Below are positions 34,709 to 45,959 of a stretch of DNA of 64,000 bases, in pieces. The DNA comes from Buddleja alternifolia. Lineage: Eukaryota > Streptophyta > Magnoliopsida > Lamiales > Scrophulariaceae. How positions within the stretch are numbered: position 1 is the stretch's first letter; each line of letters begins with the position of its first letter. The stretch lies in the NCBI GenBank assembly GCA_019426215.1, contig CM033393.1:51896645-51960644 (forward strand), in the 5' to 3' direction. The notes under the pieces were generated by a model, which was given only the letters and a program-made list of their open reading frames with translations, was not told where the DNA came from and did not search any database. Made by a program: the position numbers and the translations under genes.

Positions 34709-34776
34709 TTTTTTATTATTCCGAAGGGAGGATACCCAACAATTCATAAACTAACCCGACAAACTCGGGTTAATAG
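34709..34776 (-). mobile_element. micro-retroposon copy 2 (68 bp)
   Basis: A perfect 15-bp repeat TCACAAAAATGTTTT (34694-34708 and 34777-34791) flanks this tiny insert. On the minus strand it has TAACCCGAGTTTGTCGGGTTA (6-bp stem extended by G:C), then GGGTATCCTCCC, then an A-rich tail. It matches the copy at 15395-15477 in layout; one stem pair is changed T:A to A:T. Confidence 0.78.
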
Positions 34777-34981
34777 TCACAAAAATGTTTTAGAAAATTC
34801 TCCTTAACGTGTCAACTAACACATATACAGTTTTCTGTGAAATATCCAAATATAAAAATGAAATATTTAATTCACATGATCCACCAAAATTAAGTTCATA
34901 TAATTTCATTAAAACACCTTATGATATTGCATTTTAATTGCTTAGGACTGATACAGTACCACTTTAGTTCTATACTATCAC

Positions 34982-35228
34982 ACTCAAAATTTGTTGGTCT
35001 ACTGGTATTCACCTCCTACTTTATGTGAGAGGTCTTGAGTTCGAATTCAGACTGACACAAGTTGTGGCTCTCCCCTCTTTATCTAGACTGCCACAATTTG
35101 TAGCTCTCTCTCCTTTATAGAGTCAGAGTCTTTATAGCTCATAATTAATAATTATGAACTATCAACCTGGATTTATCGATCTAGATATGTCGTGTATCCT
35201 TTTTCTCTTGAATTTTTTTTTAAAAAAA
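34982..35228 (+). mobile_element. tRNA-derived SINE, full-looking
   Basis: The 247 bp insert has a perfect 16-bp target duplication AGTTCTATACTATCAC (34966-34981, 35229-35244). Near the head are box-A-like TTGGTCTACTGG and box-B-like GAGTTCGAATTC, and it ends in a T-run followed by A8. The body (CACAAGTTGTGGCTCTCCCC, AGAGTC, ATCCTTTTTCTCTTGAA) is shared with the minus-strand element at 7989-8275. Confidence 0.85.
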
Positions 35229-35244
35229 AGTTCTATACTATCAC

Positions 35245-36758
35245 GAGTAGTAGGTGCGAGTGGCGCAACCATTATAGGATGCGGGTGATTCGCCGCATCA
35301 GTAAATAGAAATTAAAAATTGGTAGTAAATAAGTTTAGGTGGAATGGAACTATGGAAGACAACTAGACAATAGACTGTAATATGTAGATGACTTGTTTTA
35401 AATACTCCAAACTAAAACAAGATGCCCGTGCTACCGAAATTGACCTTTATTAATTAAACTGTAAAGTTTTTTTTTATTTTTTATTCTGCATGGTTTATTT
35501 ACACTTTTAGCCCTCAAACTAACAATTGTTTTCAATCAAATTTATATTACATATATATAATATGTTTATTTATTTATAAAGAAATTCTCTTAGCTTCTTG
35601 ACATATCTATGTGTTATCCCATCACAATCAATAATTGCAGCTGAGGAGACTTGGCCGACCGAATTTTACTGGTAGAGATGCAATGTAATTATCCAGGAAA
35701 CAAAACTAAATTGATGCTCCAACTTCCATTATTGTGAATAAATATTGTACTAGTGTGACAATAAAGTGGTACATTAGAATTATTAATCCTTTATTATATA
35801 CGAATCAATATTATTAGAAAGATGGCAAAAGATATGAGAATCCATATTACTTATTTAAATACAGTTAGTTGTCTGCCCTATAAGCTATAAAGTCCATATC
35901 CATTTTTCCTTATCTGGTGGCAATGGAATAATTCCAACTACTCATTCAAATAATTCCTTAAGAAAAAGAATATATGGGTATATATATATCTAACGTCTAG
36001 TATTTGTGATGTTTCTTTGATTGAAGACTCATCATCTTTAGTAAGACATCACATGTCACAACGTTTCTGATGTTAGTTTATTTTAACCTTTTTTTTTTTT
36101 TTTGGTCATTTCCATTTTATACATAGTAAGATAATTTTTGAAGTAACACATCTTATCCATAATTCAGTTATATGATATATTGATGAGATAGTTATAATAC
36201 ATTTTGACCATTTTACTGCAATGAGTATATAATTATGTCGACACACTCAAATAAAAATGATGCGTTGGTCACTTCTTTCTTACTTTGTTAACGAAAAAGG
36301 GGTTAATATATGTGGTGGGCGAATTTAAATAATGCGAAATGAAAAAATAAAAAATCTCAATTATGGATACCTTATGTCCTTATCAGCTAAAGGTTAGGAG
36401 TTAACTCTTATTTTTTTTATTTGAATTTTGATTATTTGAGCATACCTCTAATTACTTGACAATCGACGGATTTTCATCGAGAAACATTTGGCCTCTCACA
36501 ACGTTTGATGTATTTCCGGTCATACTCACTCATTACATTATAGTTAAAATTTATAAAAGTATTTATATTAATGTGAATTTAATTTAAAATTTTGAACCAA
36601 TGTGTCAGCAATCGAGTTAGTGATATATTACGCAATACTATATGGCAAATAAAGATTATAATTTATATATAATAAAATACAACCTTTGAGGCCATCCAAT
36701 TAAGCGCATATGTGGATGGCTTAATTGAGCTCAATTTTGTCATGTAAGCAAAATTAAA
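35245..36758. other. AT-rich intergenic DNA
   Basis: No gene, repeat pair or RNA was recognised. T- and A-runs are frequent, for example a T15 run near 36090. Confidence 0.5.
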
Positions 36759-39700
36759 TCTATAAATATCTATTAAATTTAAAAGAATATAATTATAAAT
36801 CTTTATCCAAATATATTAACAACCTCATATCTTTTTTGGATAAAACTAGACTAACTAATAGATTTTTTTTTTTAAACATGTGTCTTTATTCAAAATTTAA
36901 ATTTTGAGTTTTTTAATTCATAAGAAAAAAATTCATTGTTTGAATGATATTTATGGGTATTAGACCTTTTAAATTTTTAAATTATTCATGGACGATTTTC
37001 TAATTACATTTAACTGACTCCTTAACTAAAGGAAGATTTTATTTTCATTAGCTAAAGATACATATTAATCCCAAAATTATAGGAAGATTTTATTTTCATT
37101 AGATACGTATTAATCTCATAATTAATGGAACTATACGGTTAAAAGGAAAATGCCATGTCTCATGATTTTACCTCTTGATTAATTTTTTTCATTTTAGTTC
37201 TAAAAACATATTAACCATGCCAAATTTTTGTTGCTTCACAAATCGATTTCTTGGTTCTCAAAATTCACTAATTTTACTTCAACATACATTGATTTGGTTT
37301 GGGTACGTATTCAGGTACTTTATTTTTTCAGTTTCTTTTTAATCTTTCAATAGTTTTGAATATTTACTCTCTGAATTTTGTTTGATTGTCTTCATTTAAC
37401 TTAGTAAATATGATTTTCTGTAAATTTCCTCTTCTTTTGTTTAATTTATTTAATCTTAATTGATTTTGTTTTTTGCTCAGTTGATTCAAAGACATTCATT
37501 GCTTTTTATTAATTCTTTTCTTTTCTTTTTTTTCTTATTAATTTAACTCATTGGGTTCTTATTTAACCTGACTTTTTTTTAATTTCTTATTTCTTGGGTT
37601 CTTATTTTTTTTTTTTCTAACCTGAATTTGTCATTTCCATTTCTCAAACCATATTTGACTAATTTTTAAATTTTGTTCGTTCTTGATTTTTCAAATTTTT
37701 CTTTTTAGAATTTATAATCTGAATTTGTTATTTTCCACACCAAATTTGATTCATTATTTAATTTATTTTTTTCTTGATCTTTCAACTTCTTTTTTTTATG
37801 GAATTTATATTCTTTAAATTTTATTTGATTATCTGACTTTAATTTACTTTTGATTTTTAGTATTTTGTGAGAACTTCCTCCCTTCTTATTTGTTTTCAGT
37901 TCTTGCTCCATAGAGAGGAAAGAATCCATTGTTTTTCTCAAGTTATTTATTTAATTCTTAAGCTATATATTTTTTCTCCATTTGTCTTTTAATTTTTCTT
38001 CTTAATTCATTTTAAATTATATCGATTTAATAGGTTGAAACTTGAAATAATTTGCATTACTATTTAGTTTATCTTTGTTTTTAAATTAATTGGGTATATC
38101 ACTTGATTAAGTTGACTGTTTAATTTTTCAATCAATTTTATTTCTTTCTCTCGGAAAAAAAAAACTCAAAACAATTGTAATTTGGAATTTATTTTTCAAT
38201 TTTTTGGCTGTTTTGAAAATTGTTGTACAATTATTTTTTGTTCTATCTTTAGCTTATAGATACTGGTGAATTTTAAATCGCATTGTATATTGCATTTTAT
38301 GTTGTTATAATCCTTTGTGAGTTTAGGTCTAATAAATCATAGAATTAAAGTCATCATGTGATTTTACAATATTATTGAAAATTTCTTTTTTGTTATATAT
38401 AGAAAATTAACAAACATTAAATATTACATGATCCTTAATCTTGATTCTTTTTCAAAACTTTTTACATCGATATTTTCATGTAGCTTTTTTTTTAATACTC
38501 ACTTTAATATTTTTCTCGGGACCTTTTTTGCACTTAGTAAGTTGATTCTTTTACTGTTTATTGTAAAATTCTCATGTTATGTTATTTCTAATTAGAAATT
38601 TTCTATTAGATATCCTTTTGAAAATTTTCAAAGAAATAGTAAATAATAAGTGATTTTTCCTTTATGGATTAGATAATATAATGTTTGAAAATTGATTTAT
38701 TCTTTATATGTTTATTTCTTTGTGGATTTCAATAAAGCACCTAATTAGAAATTTTCTATTTCATATCCTTTGAAAATTTTCAAGGAAATAGTAAATAATA
38801 TTAGTGATCTTTCCTTTATTGGTTAGATAATATAATGTTTGAAAATTGATTTCTTCTTTATATGTTTATTTCTTTGTGGATTTCAATGAAGCACTGCAGT
38901 CAGATTTATTATTTTGTTAGCATTATTATTATTATTGTTGTTGTTGTTGTTGTTGCGCTTTCTAATTTTGATTTAATACCAGTTCAATATAGTCCAATTT
39001 TTTTAAGATTTTAGCAAGTTTGATTTTCAACTTGATTTGCTCTAAAATGATGTCTTATCTTGAAACATGCTTTATGTAAAGTGTTGTCAATGGTTGTCAA
39101 CTTACTCTCTTTGGTCATTAATTCCATGATTATAGTTATAGGGCATGCTACTTATTACATTTGAGTTTCGCCATCAAGGAGCATCAATTTTATAAGGTCA
39201 TATTCAATGATGAATTTTTATTTAGTAAATAAAGATTTATTCAATTCAATACATAATTCTCACTAAGTACAATTTGAAAAGAAAGACAACTACCACATTA
39301 TTAGGTGCTTAAATATTACTTAACATAATATGCACAGATAGTACTTTATGTTTACATGTAAATTACTTTAGATGAAGAAAAATGTTTTAATTAATAAATT
39401 GTGATAACAAAATAAAAATTGAAATGATGACTAAATTCCTATAAGAATACATAAATACTTTGTGTCCAATTACTTATTTTTGATTCAAACTTTTTTATTA
39501 TATTATTAATGATTTAGTAATATTGTATATGCTATAGTAAGTTTCAAATGTAATTTTGATGCTCTATTATAAAGAAATAAAACATAATTCTCACTAGGTG
39601 CAATTTGAAAAGAAGGACAACTACCAAATTTAGTTTATTAATATTATTAATAGTATTTTATTATTTTTTATATGAAATATATTATTTAATACTCATATAA

Positions 39701-39865
39701 AGAAACTATTAGATGATAGTCATTTAACTTGAATCATATCTTTTTTTTTAAAAAAAAAATTATATTATAAATAATTAAATTATTTAACTATATATATATA
39801 TATATTTTTCAAATAGTTTTTTTACATATGCAGTCTCCCGTGCCGTGGCACGGGGTTACTTCTAG
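36759..39865 (+). mobile_element. non-autonomous Helitron
   Basis: The 3' end is classical. An 8-bp GC-rich hairpin CCCGTGCC-GT-GGCACGGG (39837-39854) is followed after 7 bases by CTAG (39862-39865), then host T. The proposed 5' end is TCTATAAATATC at 36759, directly after an A, matching the plant TCTATA start and A/T insertion site. About 0.4 kb inside is ATGCCATGTCTCATG, a sub-terminal phrase familiar from plant Helitrons. The interior is about 3 kb of very AT-rich DNA with tandem duplications (51-bp unit at 37028/37079, 153-bp unit at 38588/38741) and a block near 39249 that recurs at 39582. There is no Rep/helicase. The 5' end is less certain than the 3' end. Confidence 0.72.
38588..38893. 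repeat. 153-bp tandem duplication inside the Helitron
   Basis: Two copies start CTAATTAGAAATTTTCTATT at 38588 and 38741. They stay aligned through TTGAAAATTGATTT and TTCTTTGTGGATTTCAAT with scattered differences. Non-coding. Confidence 0.9.
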
Positions 39866-39911
39866 TGCTAATAGAAAATTAAACAAAAAAGGAGTTTGAG
39901 AAATATTATTA

Positions 39912-40087
39912 TCTCTAAAAGAAGTTGGCTTGAGTGGAAGGAGTATTAGCCGCTTAAATAAAAAGTCTTCTGTTCAAACGCTTGTGGATACCAAAAACTT
40001 TCTTGGGAGAGATCTCTGCAATTGCATCCGATAGTATCTTGAGAGATTAATCTTTGGTCTTCGAGCTTGAAAATATTTTGGGAAACC
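39912..40087 (+). mobile_element. SINE-like element next to the Helitron end
   Basis: Flanks AGAAATATTATTA (39899-39911) and AGAAATATCATTA (40088-40100) are a 13-bp repeat with one mismatch. Inside are a good box A (TGGCTTGAGTGG) and a box B (CTGTTCAAACGC) about 35 bases apart. No clear A tail is left, so confidence is moderate. Confidence 0.6.
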
Positions 40088-40180
40088 AGAAATATCATTA
40101 CCCAATAGCATCAACTTATAATTTCCTAAACCAATAAACTTCATGTTATTTATGCAATTTATTATTTAATATTTGTGGCC

Positions 40181-40454
40181 TTTTTTTTTTTTGGGGGGTA
40201 AGATAAAAAGAGAGTGTTGGTAATGGTGACCAAAGCACCTCCGCTACTCAATGTTCGGGCTCTTGTGTTCACCAGCGAACATATCAGACCAACTGATAAA
40301 CCAGTGCAAACACTGGCCCCGCCAGAGTAGCACCACCAAAGGCAAGTATAATTCCATAAGTCGGCTGCTCCAGTGAAAATTCGAACTCATGACCTCGACA
40401 ATATCAAACCATTTGGGAGTAAGTTTGAAACCACTTGACCACCACCTTCGATGG
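40181..40454 (-). mobile_element. tRNA-derived SINE, minus strand
   Basis: A perfect 15-bp target duplication TTAATATTTGTGGCC (40166-40180, 40455-40469) flanks a 274 bp insert. T12 at the left is the poly-A tail of a minus-strand copy. Read on the minus strand it starts CCATCGAAGG, has box A TGGTCAAGTGG and box B GAGTTCGAATTT. It is a different family from the 34982 element. Confidence 0.88.
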
Positions 40455-40752
40455 TTAATATTTGTGGCCTTAAATATTGCAATATAGGCGAAATTGATCC
40501 AATTTTTAATCGACCAATGAATGACTTATGAGGTGCGACAAAGAGTTGAACCGTAAGCCCGAACGTATTGTAAGATCAATGCCACCTCAATCTAAGACTT
40601 AAAGCCCAGTGGCCTGCTTACTCCTATAACTATAGAATCAGAAAAAGCCCTAATTTCAAAGAGAAATCAAAAAGCTCCTTGCTTATTTTCCCAAAACAAA
40701 AACCTCGATTATTAAAAGAGAACGAACACTTGTATAATCAGTCGACTTAATC

Positions 40753-43465
40753 ATGGAGATGGACATGTCGAGCGATTTTGATCGTCTACTCTTCTTCGAG
40801 CACGCTCGCAGAACTGCGGAAGCTACATATGCGAAAAACCCTCTCGATGCTGATGTCCGTATACACATTTATACACGCAACACATTTTGTGTATTTTTTT
40901 TTTTTTTGGGAATATTTGAGTTTTTGAAGTATTAATTATTGTTCAATTGATTGTTGCAGAACCTGACTAGATGGGGAGGAGTGTTGCTGGAGTTATCGCA
41001 GTTTCATAACGGTCCGGATTCGAAGAAGATGGTTCAAGGTGCGACTACTACTGTGTTGTGCCTTCTATTTTATTGATTTTTCATTTAGTCCAATTTTGCG
41101 TTAGTTTTTTGTTTAGACGTGTGGTACAACTATTTGTGCTGATGTAACTAATGGAAGGAAAGTGATTTTTGTTAATGGTGTCCGGAAATCTGGTTTGTAG
41201 CTTTTAATAAAGTGATGAAGAATTTGCTGTCACCTTCTACTTTTGGATTCTGATTTGGCAATTTGTAGTAACTTTGACAGAACTGTGATGGAACTGGTCT
41301 GTGTTGGTTGAACTAAATCAAAAGTAATTATTGAAATGTTGTCAAAATCCGGATTTACGAGATAGGAGTTACATGGCGAATGGCTTATATTTGACATATG
41401 CGTAAATTTAGGTACCAATAACAAACCTTGAGTTGCTTAATGTTTTACAGAAGCTATTGACAAGCTGGAGGAGGCACTGGTTGTTAATTCCGAAAAGCAC
41501 GATGCACTCTGGTGTCTTGGGAATGCATATACATCTAATGCATTTCTGATTCCTGATTTTGATGAGGCTAAGGGTTACTTTGATAAGGCAGCCCATTACT
41601 TTGAGCAAGCATATGAACTGGTACATTCAGTTAACTAAGGATTTGCTGTTTGTGCCTTTAGTTTACGTGCTGAATTGTTTTGTGGTGCTTTTTCGGTGCA
41701 GGAACCACAAAATGAACTTTATAAGAAATCTTTAGAAGTCGCTTCCAAGGTACATGCACTGTTCCACCCCTCAAATTTGGGGGGAAATCATGTTTTGTAA
41801 TTTTTCATTGTCTACAATAAATTGGAAGCTCAAATTGCATGTAGTACGTGCGAGCTATGTAGTTTGAGGTTCCAGGCAACAGAATTAATGAGATGAAGTT
41901 GCACGAGTTTTCTTTTAGATTTTATTACTATTTCATTTACAGGTAAAATTGATACAGAGTACTCTTTGAGTATGATGAGAAAAGATTTATTCGGGTCATG
42001 ATGTTTTAATCTGATTACTTTCAGTTGACCTACTTTTGATCCAACTCATCTTTTTGGGATAGTTTTTCTTGTTTGAGCTCTTTTGATATTCATTTTAGCA
42101 TGATTTGGATTGTAGTTGTAGTAATAATTATGTTATTTGCTTCATATATACGTATTTTGTGTGGACTTATATAATGTATGCATGTTTGTTCTTATGTGTG
42201 ATATTAAGGCTCCTGAGTTACATGTGGAGATCCACAAGCATGGTTTGGCTCAGCAGGCTATGGCAAGTGGTCCGTCAGCATCCACTAGTACGAAGGTATA
42301 TAATGTACTTTCAAATGCAGATTGTTTGATGTTTGTTGAACTCTGTTCGAGAATTTTAAAGCAAATATTCTTCGCCCGGCAATGTGAAGTATTGTATTTT
42401 CTTTTGTTTTCTGATATAACAGGAAATTTTTAACACTTGGTTAATATAATACCTTTTCAAAGTTTCAATATAGTTCTCCAATCTTTTCCTTATTCCCAAC
42501 TAAGAAGGTGTATCCCGTTTCAAAGTTAATCAGAAGAACCTCCACCACATCCCCCCCCCCCACGCCACACACACACACACACATTTTTCCCTTCTATCTC
42601 TTCCACGGGAAATGAGATGCTACCCAAGTGGGTGTGTACCCAAGTGAGTTTTAAACTGTTGAATCATACATGATGAGGTGGTTATTTCACTTTATGACAT
42701 CGTCATATGTACATATCCAGTGGTTGACAAATACACTTGGGTATTACCCACTTTGGTAGCATGGAATTTCCCCTCTTCCACATGCATGCAGCCTCCATCA
42801 GCCTGTCCTCCCGTCCATCTCCCAGCTATATCCCGTTTCCTTTACCCACATTTGCTGTCAGCCATCCCCTCCTTGCGTATTTTTGCACAATTAAGCCCTT
42901 TGCCACAGAGATTTGTCATTGCAAATAGCATCTGCCACCTCCAGCCCTTGTAAACTTCAGGTTGACTGTCCTTTTAAAGCCATTCTACTAGTCACCGAAG
43001 TTCCATTCCAACCATCATCTGGGGCTCCTCCTTTGGTCTACGACTTTAAGTTATAACGAGTATGATGAGATTCCAATCAATGTTTCGGGAGTTAATATTA
43101 TCATCCTTTCACCTTTGCCTCTCTCCTTGGGTCCAAAAAAGGCAGTTGGGTAATATAGAAACGTAGATAAAAAAGCCTGATGATTTACATGTTTTAACTC
43201 ATGTTGAGTTTTCTGTATCTATTTAGTTGTTTGTTTTTTTATCACCCCTTGGTGGTTGATATTTCTTGTATCACTCTGTTCTTTATATCATGTCACTTTG
43301 TTGTTTACTTAATGTATGCTGCCTTTTGTACAGAAGCAGAGTACAAAGAAGAGCAAAAGCAGTGATCTCAAGTACGACATTTTTGGGTGGGTAATACTCG
43401 CAGTGGGCATTGTCGCGTGGGTGGGACTTGCAAAATCTAATATGCCGCCACCCCCTCCAAGATAA
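40753..43465 (+). CDS. TOM20: mitochondrial import receptor TOM20, plant type
   Basis: Exons 40753-40854, 40960-41038, 41451-41620, 41702-41749, 42209-42295 and 43334-43465 give 205 residues. TOM20 recognises presequences at the outer mitochondrial membrane as part of the TOM complex. Plant TOM20 is tail-anchored, reversed relative to the animal/fungal protein. Here the C-terminal membrane span is about 178-195 ([18 protein letters not shown]), preceded by a Lys/Ser-rich stretch. The soluble part has TPR-like helices ([63 protein letters not shown]). The two nearby starts (MEMDM) are not distinguished by sequence. Intron 5 is 1,038 bp and carries a MITE. Confidence 0.97.
42607..42772. mobile_element. 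MITE inside TOM20 intron 5
   Basis: The 166 bp element has about 40-bp inverted ends: GGGAAATGAGATGCTACCCA on the left, and on the right (reverse complement) GGGAAATTCCATGCTACCA. Both continue with AAGTGGGT and TACCCAAGTG. A perfect 9-bp target duplication CTCTTCCAC lies at 42598-42606 and 42773-42781, indicating a Mutator-type MITE. The adjacent C10/(CA)n stretch at 42551-42582 is a separate microsatellite. Confidence 0.9.
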
Positions 43466-44630
43466 GCTAGGGCGTTCCCTTTGTATGAATTGGCTGGAAT
43501 TCCTGCACAAGAGTTTCCTTAAGTTGATGGATAGTTGAGAAAGTACCAGTTTTTTTACTTTGGTTAATATTTGACCAAGTTTTTATATGAATGTAACCAA
43601 TTTAAAAAGAAACATTTGCATTTGTTTCACTATCCCTGTGTCTGGAAGCCTTTTCTTTATATTTTTACCTCGCATTTGTTTCACCATCCTTGTGTCTGAA
43701 GCCTTTTCTTTATATTTTTACCTCTTAGTTTGAGTTTGACAAGCTTATGCTATTCTTGCTTTTGTTTGCCTGAATATCTTATATTGTTGCGTTTTAATTA
43801 GTGTATCCTCCGGCTGTAAATTTGCATGACCTTGCCATTTACGGTTTTTCCCCTTTCTGATGGATTCTTATTACATTTTTTGACGAGCATTATGTTGTGA
43901 CTTGGGGTTTCTGGCCTTCTCGTAGGGAGAAATAGGAAGAGAACAGGTGGGTTTCACTTCACTATAAGAAAATGAGGAACATTTCACAACCAATTACCAA
44001 AAAAGAAAAAACGTTGCACAACCATAAAAAAAAACAAAAGTTTGTATTGCAGTTTCCTACCATTTATCTTTCAAGCATATATTTTGTATGTATCTCATAC
44101 AGTATTCTTGAACTCTTGTTTCTTATATTTGCCAAGTGCAGAACATTTGCACAAAAGATCTAACGTCCCATTCTTTTAATGGCATTTCTATGACTGCAAT
44201 AAATTCATGTATTTCCAAAGATACATATTAGAAACGACATTATAAGATCATTTGCATTGAAGACGATCTAAAATGGGTGCACAAATATCTGAGCTATCTT
44301 TCAAAATAAAGTTAAAATCTCATACAAAACCGTAAAGTTACAACTTACCATCCATATATATCTATTCTATAGAGATTGCATAAAACAATTTCGATCATAT
44401 CTCACGCCATAAGTAATTCATCAACCGAACTTATACACAAGAAAACCAATTTATTATTAAATTTTTTTCTGCCTTTTCATTTCCTTGAAGAAGGAAAAGA
44501 GAAAGAACAAACAAACAACCAGAAATTACAAATTCAAACTTTTAACCCCTACATCACAAGTTGGACCTAAAGGAAACCCCCAACCACTAACCTAAATTCC
44601 AGAAAAACAAAACTACAATAACTCGTATAT
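43466..44630. other. convergent intergenic interval TOM20/RNR2
   Basis: This holds the 3' ends of two converging genes. A short imperfect duplication (CATTTGTTTCAC...CTTTTCTTTATATTTTTACCTC) occurs at about 43618-43725. Nothing else was recognised. Confidence 0.5.
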
Positions 44631-44633
44631 AGT

Positions 44634-45626
44634 TTAGAAATCCTCGTCCAAATTGAAGATATGGGTATCCCCGCCATTCCCATTCAAACTAGACATAACA
44701 GAAGCCTTCTGATATTCCCCAACTCTCTTCTCAAAGAAATTGGTCTTCCCCTGCAAGCTGATCAATTCCATCCAATCGAACGGGTTCTGCGCATTGTACA
44801 GCTTTCCATACCCCAACGAATTCAGTAATCTATCAGCTACGAACTCAATATACTCACTCATCAAATCTCCATTCATCCCCACCAACGCACACGGCAGTGC
44901 ATCACACACGAACTCCCTCTCTATAGCCACCGCATCCGCTATAATTCCCTTCACTTTCTCCTCGCTCAGCTTCATTTTCAGCAGACTGTACAGCAAGCAC
45001 GCGAAATCGCAGTGCAAGCCTTCATCTCGCGAGATTAATTCGTTCGAGAAAGTCAATCCTGGCATCAATCCACGCTTCTTCAACCAAAATATGGCGCAGA
45101 AGCTTCCGGAGAAGAATATACCCTCCACGCAAGCAAATGCAATTATTCGCTCAGCAAATGATTCACCACCGTCGATCCAGCGTAGCGCCCAATTAGCCTT
45201 CTTTTGCACGCACGGAACAGTGTCGATTGCGCGGAAGAGCGTACTCTTCTCGGCGGAATCTTTTATGTAAGTTTCGAGCAAAAGGCTGTACATCTCGGAG
45301 TGGATGTTTTCGATAGCAATCTGAAAGCCGTAGAAGGCACGGGCCTCGGAGACTTGGACCTCCTTCATGAACCGTCCGGCGAGATTCTCCAAAACGATGC
45401 CGTCGGATGCGGCGAAGAAGGCTAGAACGTGTTTGATGAAATGCTTCTCGTCGGGAGTGAGGGATTCCCAGTGGCCGAGGTCCTGCGATAAATCAACTTC
45501 TTCGGCGGTCCAAAAGGAGGCTTCGGCTTTCTTGTACATCTCCCAGATTTGGGGGTATTGGATTGGGAACATGCAGAAGCGGTCAGGGTTGGAGGCGAGG
45601 AGCGGCTCTTCGGGAATTGAAGGCAT
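44634..45626 (-). CDS. RNR2: ribonucleotide reductase small (R2) subunit
   Basis: This intronless 330-residue protein provides the diferric-tyrosyl radical for dNTP synthesis with the R1 subunit. By alignment in my head with class Ia R2, the iron ligands are Asp75 (AASDGIV), Glu106 and His109 (IENIHSEMY), Glu168 (CVEGIFF), Glu202 and His205 (RDEGLHCDF). The radical tyrosine is Tyr113. The C-terminal tail NLDEDF is the R1-binding peptide. All catalytic residues are present. It is the TSO2/RNR2 type, and its position next to TOM20 supports TSO2 (At3g27060) orthology. Expression should peak in S phase; see the promoter entry. Confidence 0.97.
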   Translation of the reverse strand: MPSIPEEPLLASNPDRFCMFPIQYPQIWEMYKKAEASFWTAEEVDLSQDLGHWESLTPDEKHFIKHVLAFFAASDGIVLENLAGRFMKEVQVSEARAFYGFQIAIENIHSEMYSLLLETYIKDSAEKSTLFRAIDTVPCVQKKANWALRWIDGGESFAERIIAFACVEGIFFSGSFCAIFWLKKRGLMPGLTFSNELISRDEGLHCDFACLLYSLLKMKLSEEKVKGIIADAVAIEREFVCDALPCALVGMNGDLMSEYIEFVADRLLNSLGYGKLYNAQNPFDWMELISLQGKTNFFEKRVGEYQKASVMSSLNGNGGDTHIFNLDEDF

Positions 45627-45723
45627 TTTGATTGAAAGGGATTTTGATAGAGTCTGGAATGGATAATGATGAAGAAGAAGAAGAGAGGATTGTTGTGTGA
45701 TGTGGGGGAAGGTTGAATGGAGT

Positions 45724-45782
45724 TTAAATAAAGATTTGAGGGCGGGAGTTTGAATTATTTTGGAGGAGAAGCTTGCGGGAGA
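45724..45782 (-). promoter_or_regulatory. RNR2 promoter: two E2F-like sites and a TATA-like motif
   Basis: On the minus strand CTCCCGCC (45741-45748) and TCTCCCGC (45775-45782) resemble the E2F consensus TTTSSCGC, differing in the T-run. A TATTTAAA-like motif lies at about 45724-45731, near 100 bp upstream of the ATG. Plant RNR genes are known E2F targets, so S-phase control is a reasonable inference. Confidence 0.5.
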
Positions 45783-45959
45783 CTGAATTCAGAAAACGAG
45801 GGATTTGTTGATTGATTCAATTAAATAACAAACTTTACTTTATTCCGCCAACGTTATAAGGTCAGTCTGTCACCTACTCATCCATCTTTAATAATATCTC
45901 CTAAGAACCGCTCAGTTTGAACGTGTTTTTATTTTATTTTTAATTGTCATTTTGTAAAA

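Noticed and set aside
37705..37941. Lys/Asn-rich 78-codon frame on the minus strand
   Set aside because: It is compositional, arising from T-rich Helitron interior.
42678..42953. 91-codon frame in TOM20 intron 5
   Set aside because: It runs through the MITE end and Pro/Ser-rich low-complexity DNA; flanking splice sites show it is intronic.
44740..45666. Three open frames antisense to RNR2
   Set aside because: Mirror frames of the R2 coding sequence; the R2 protein explains the conservation.
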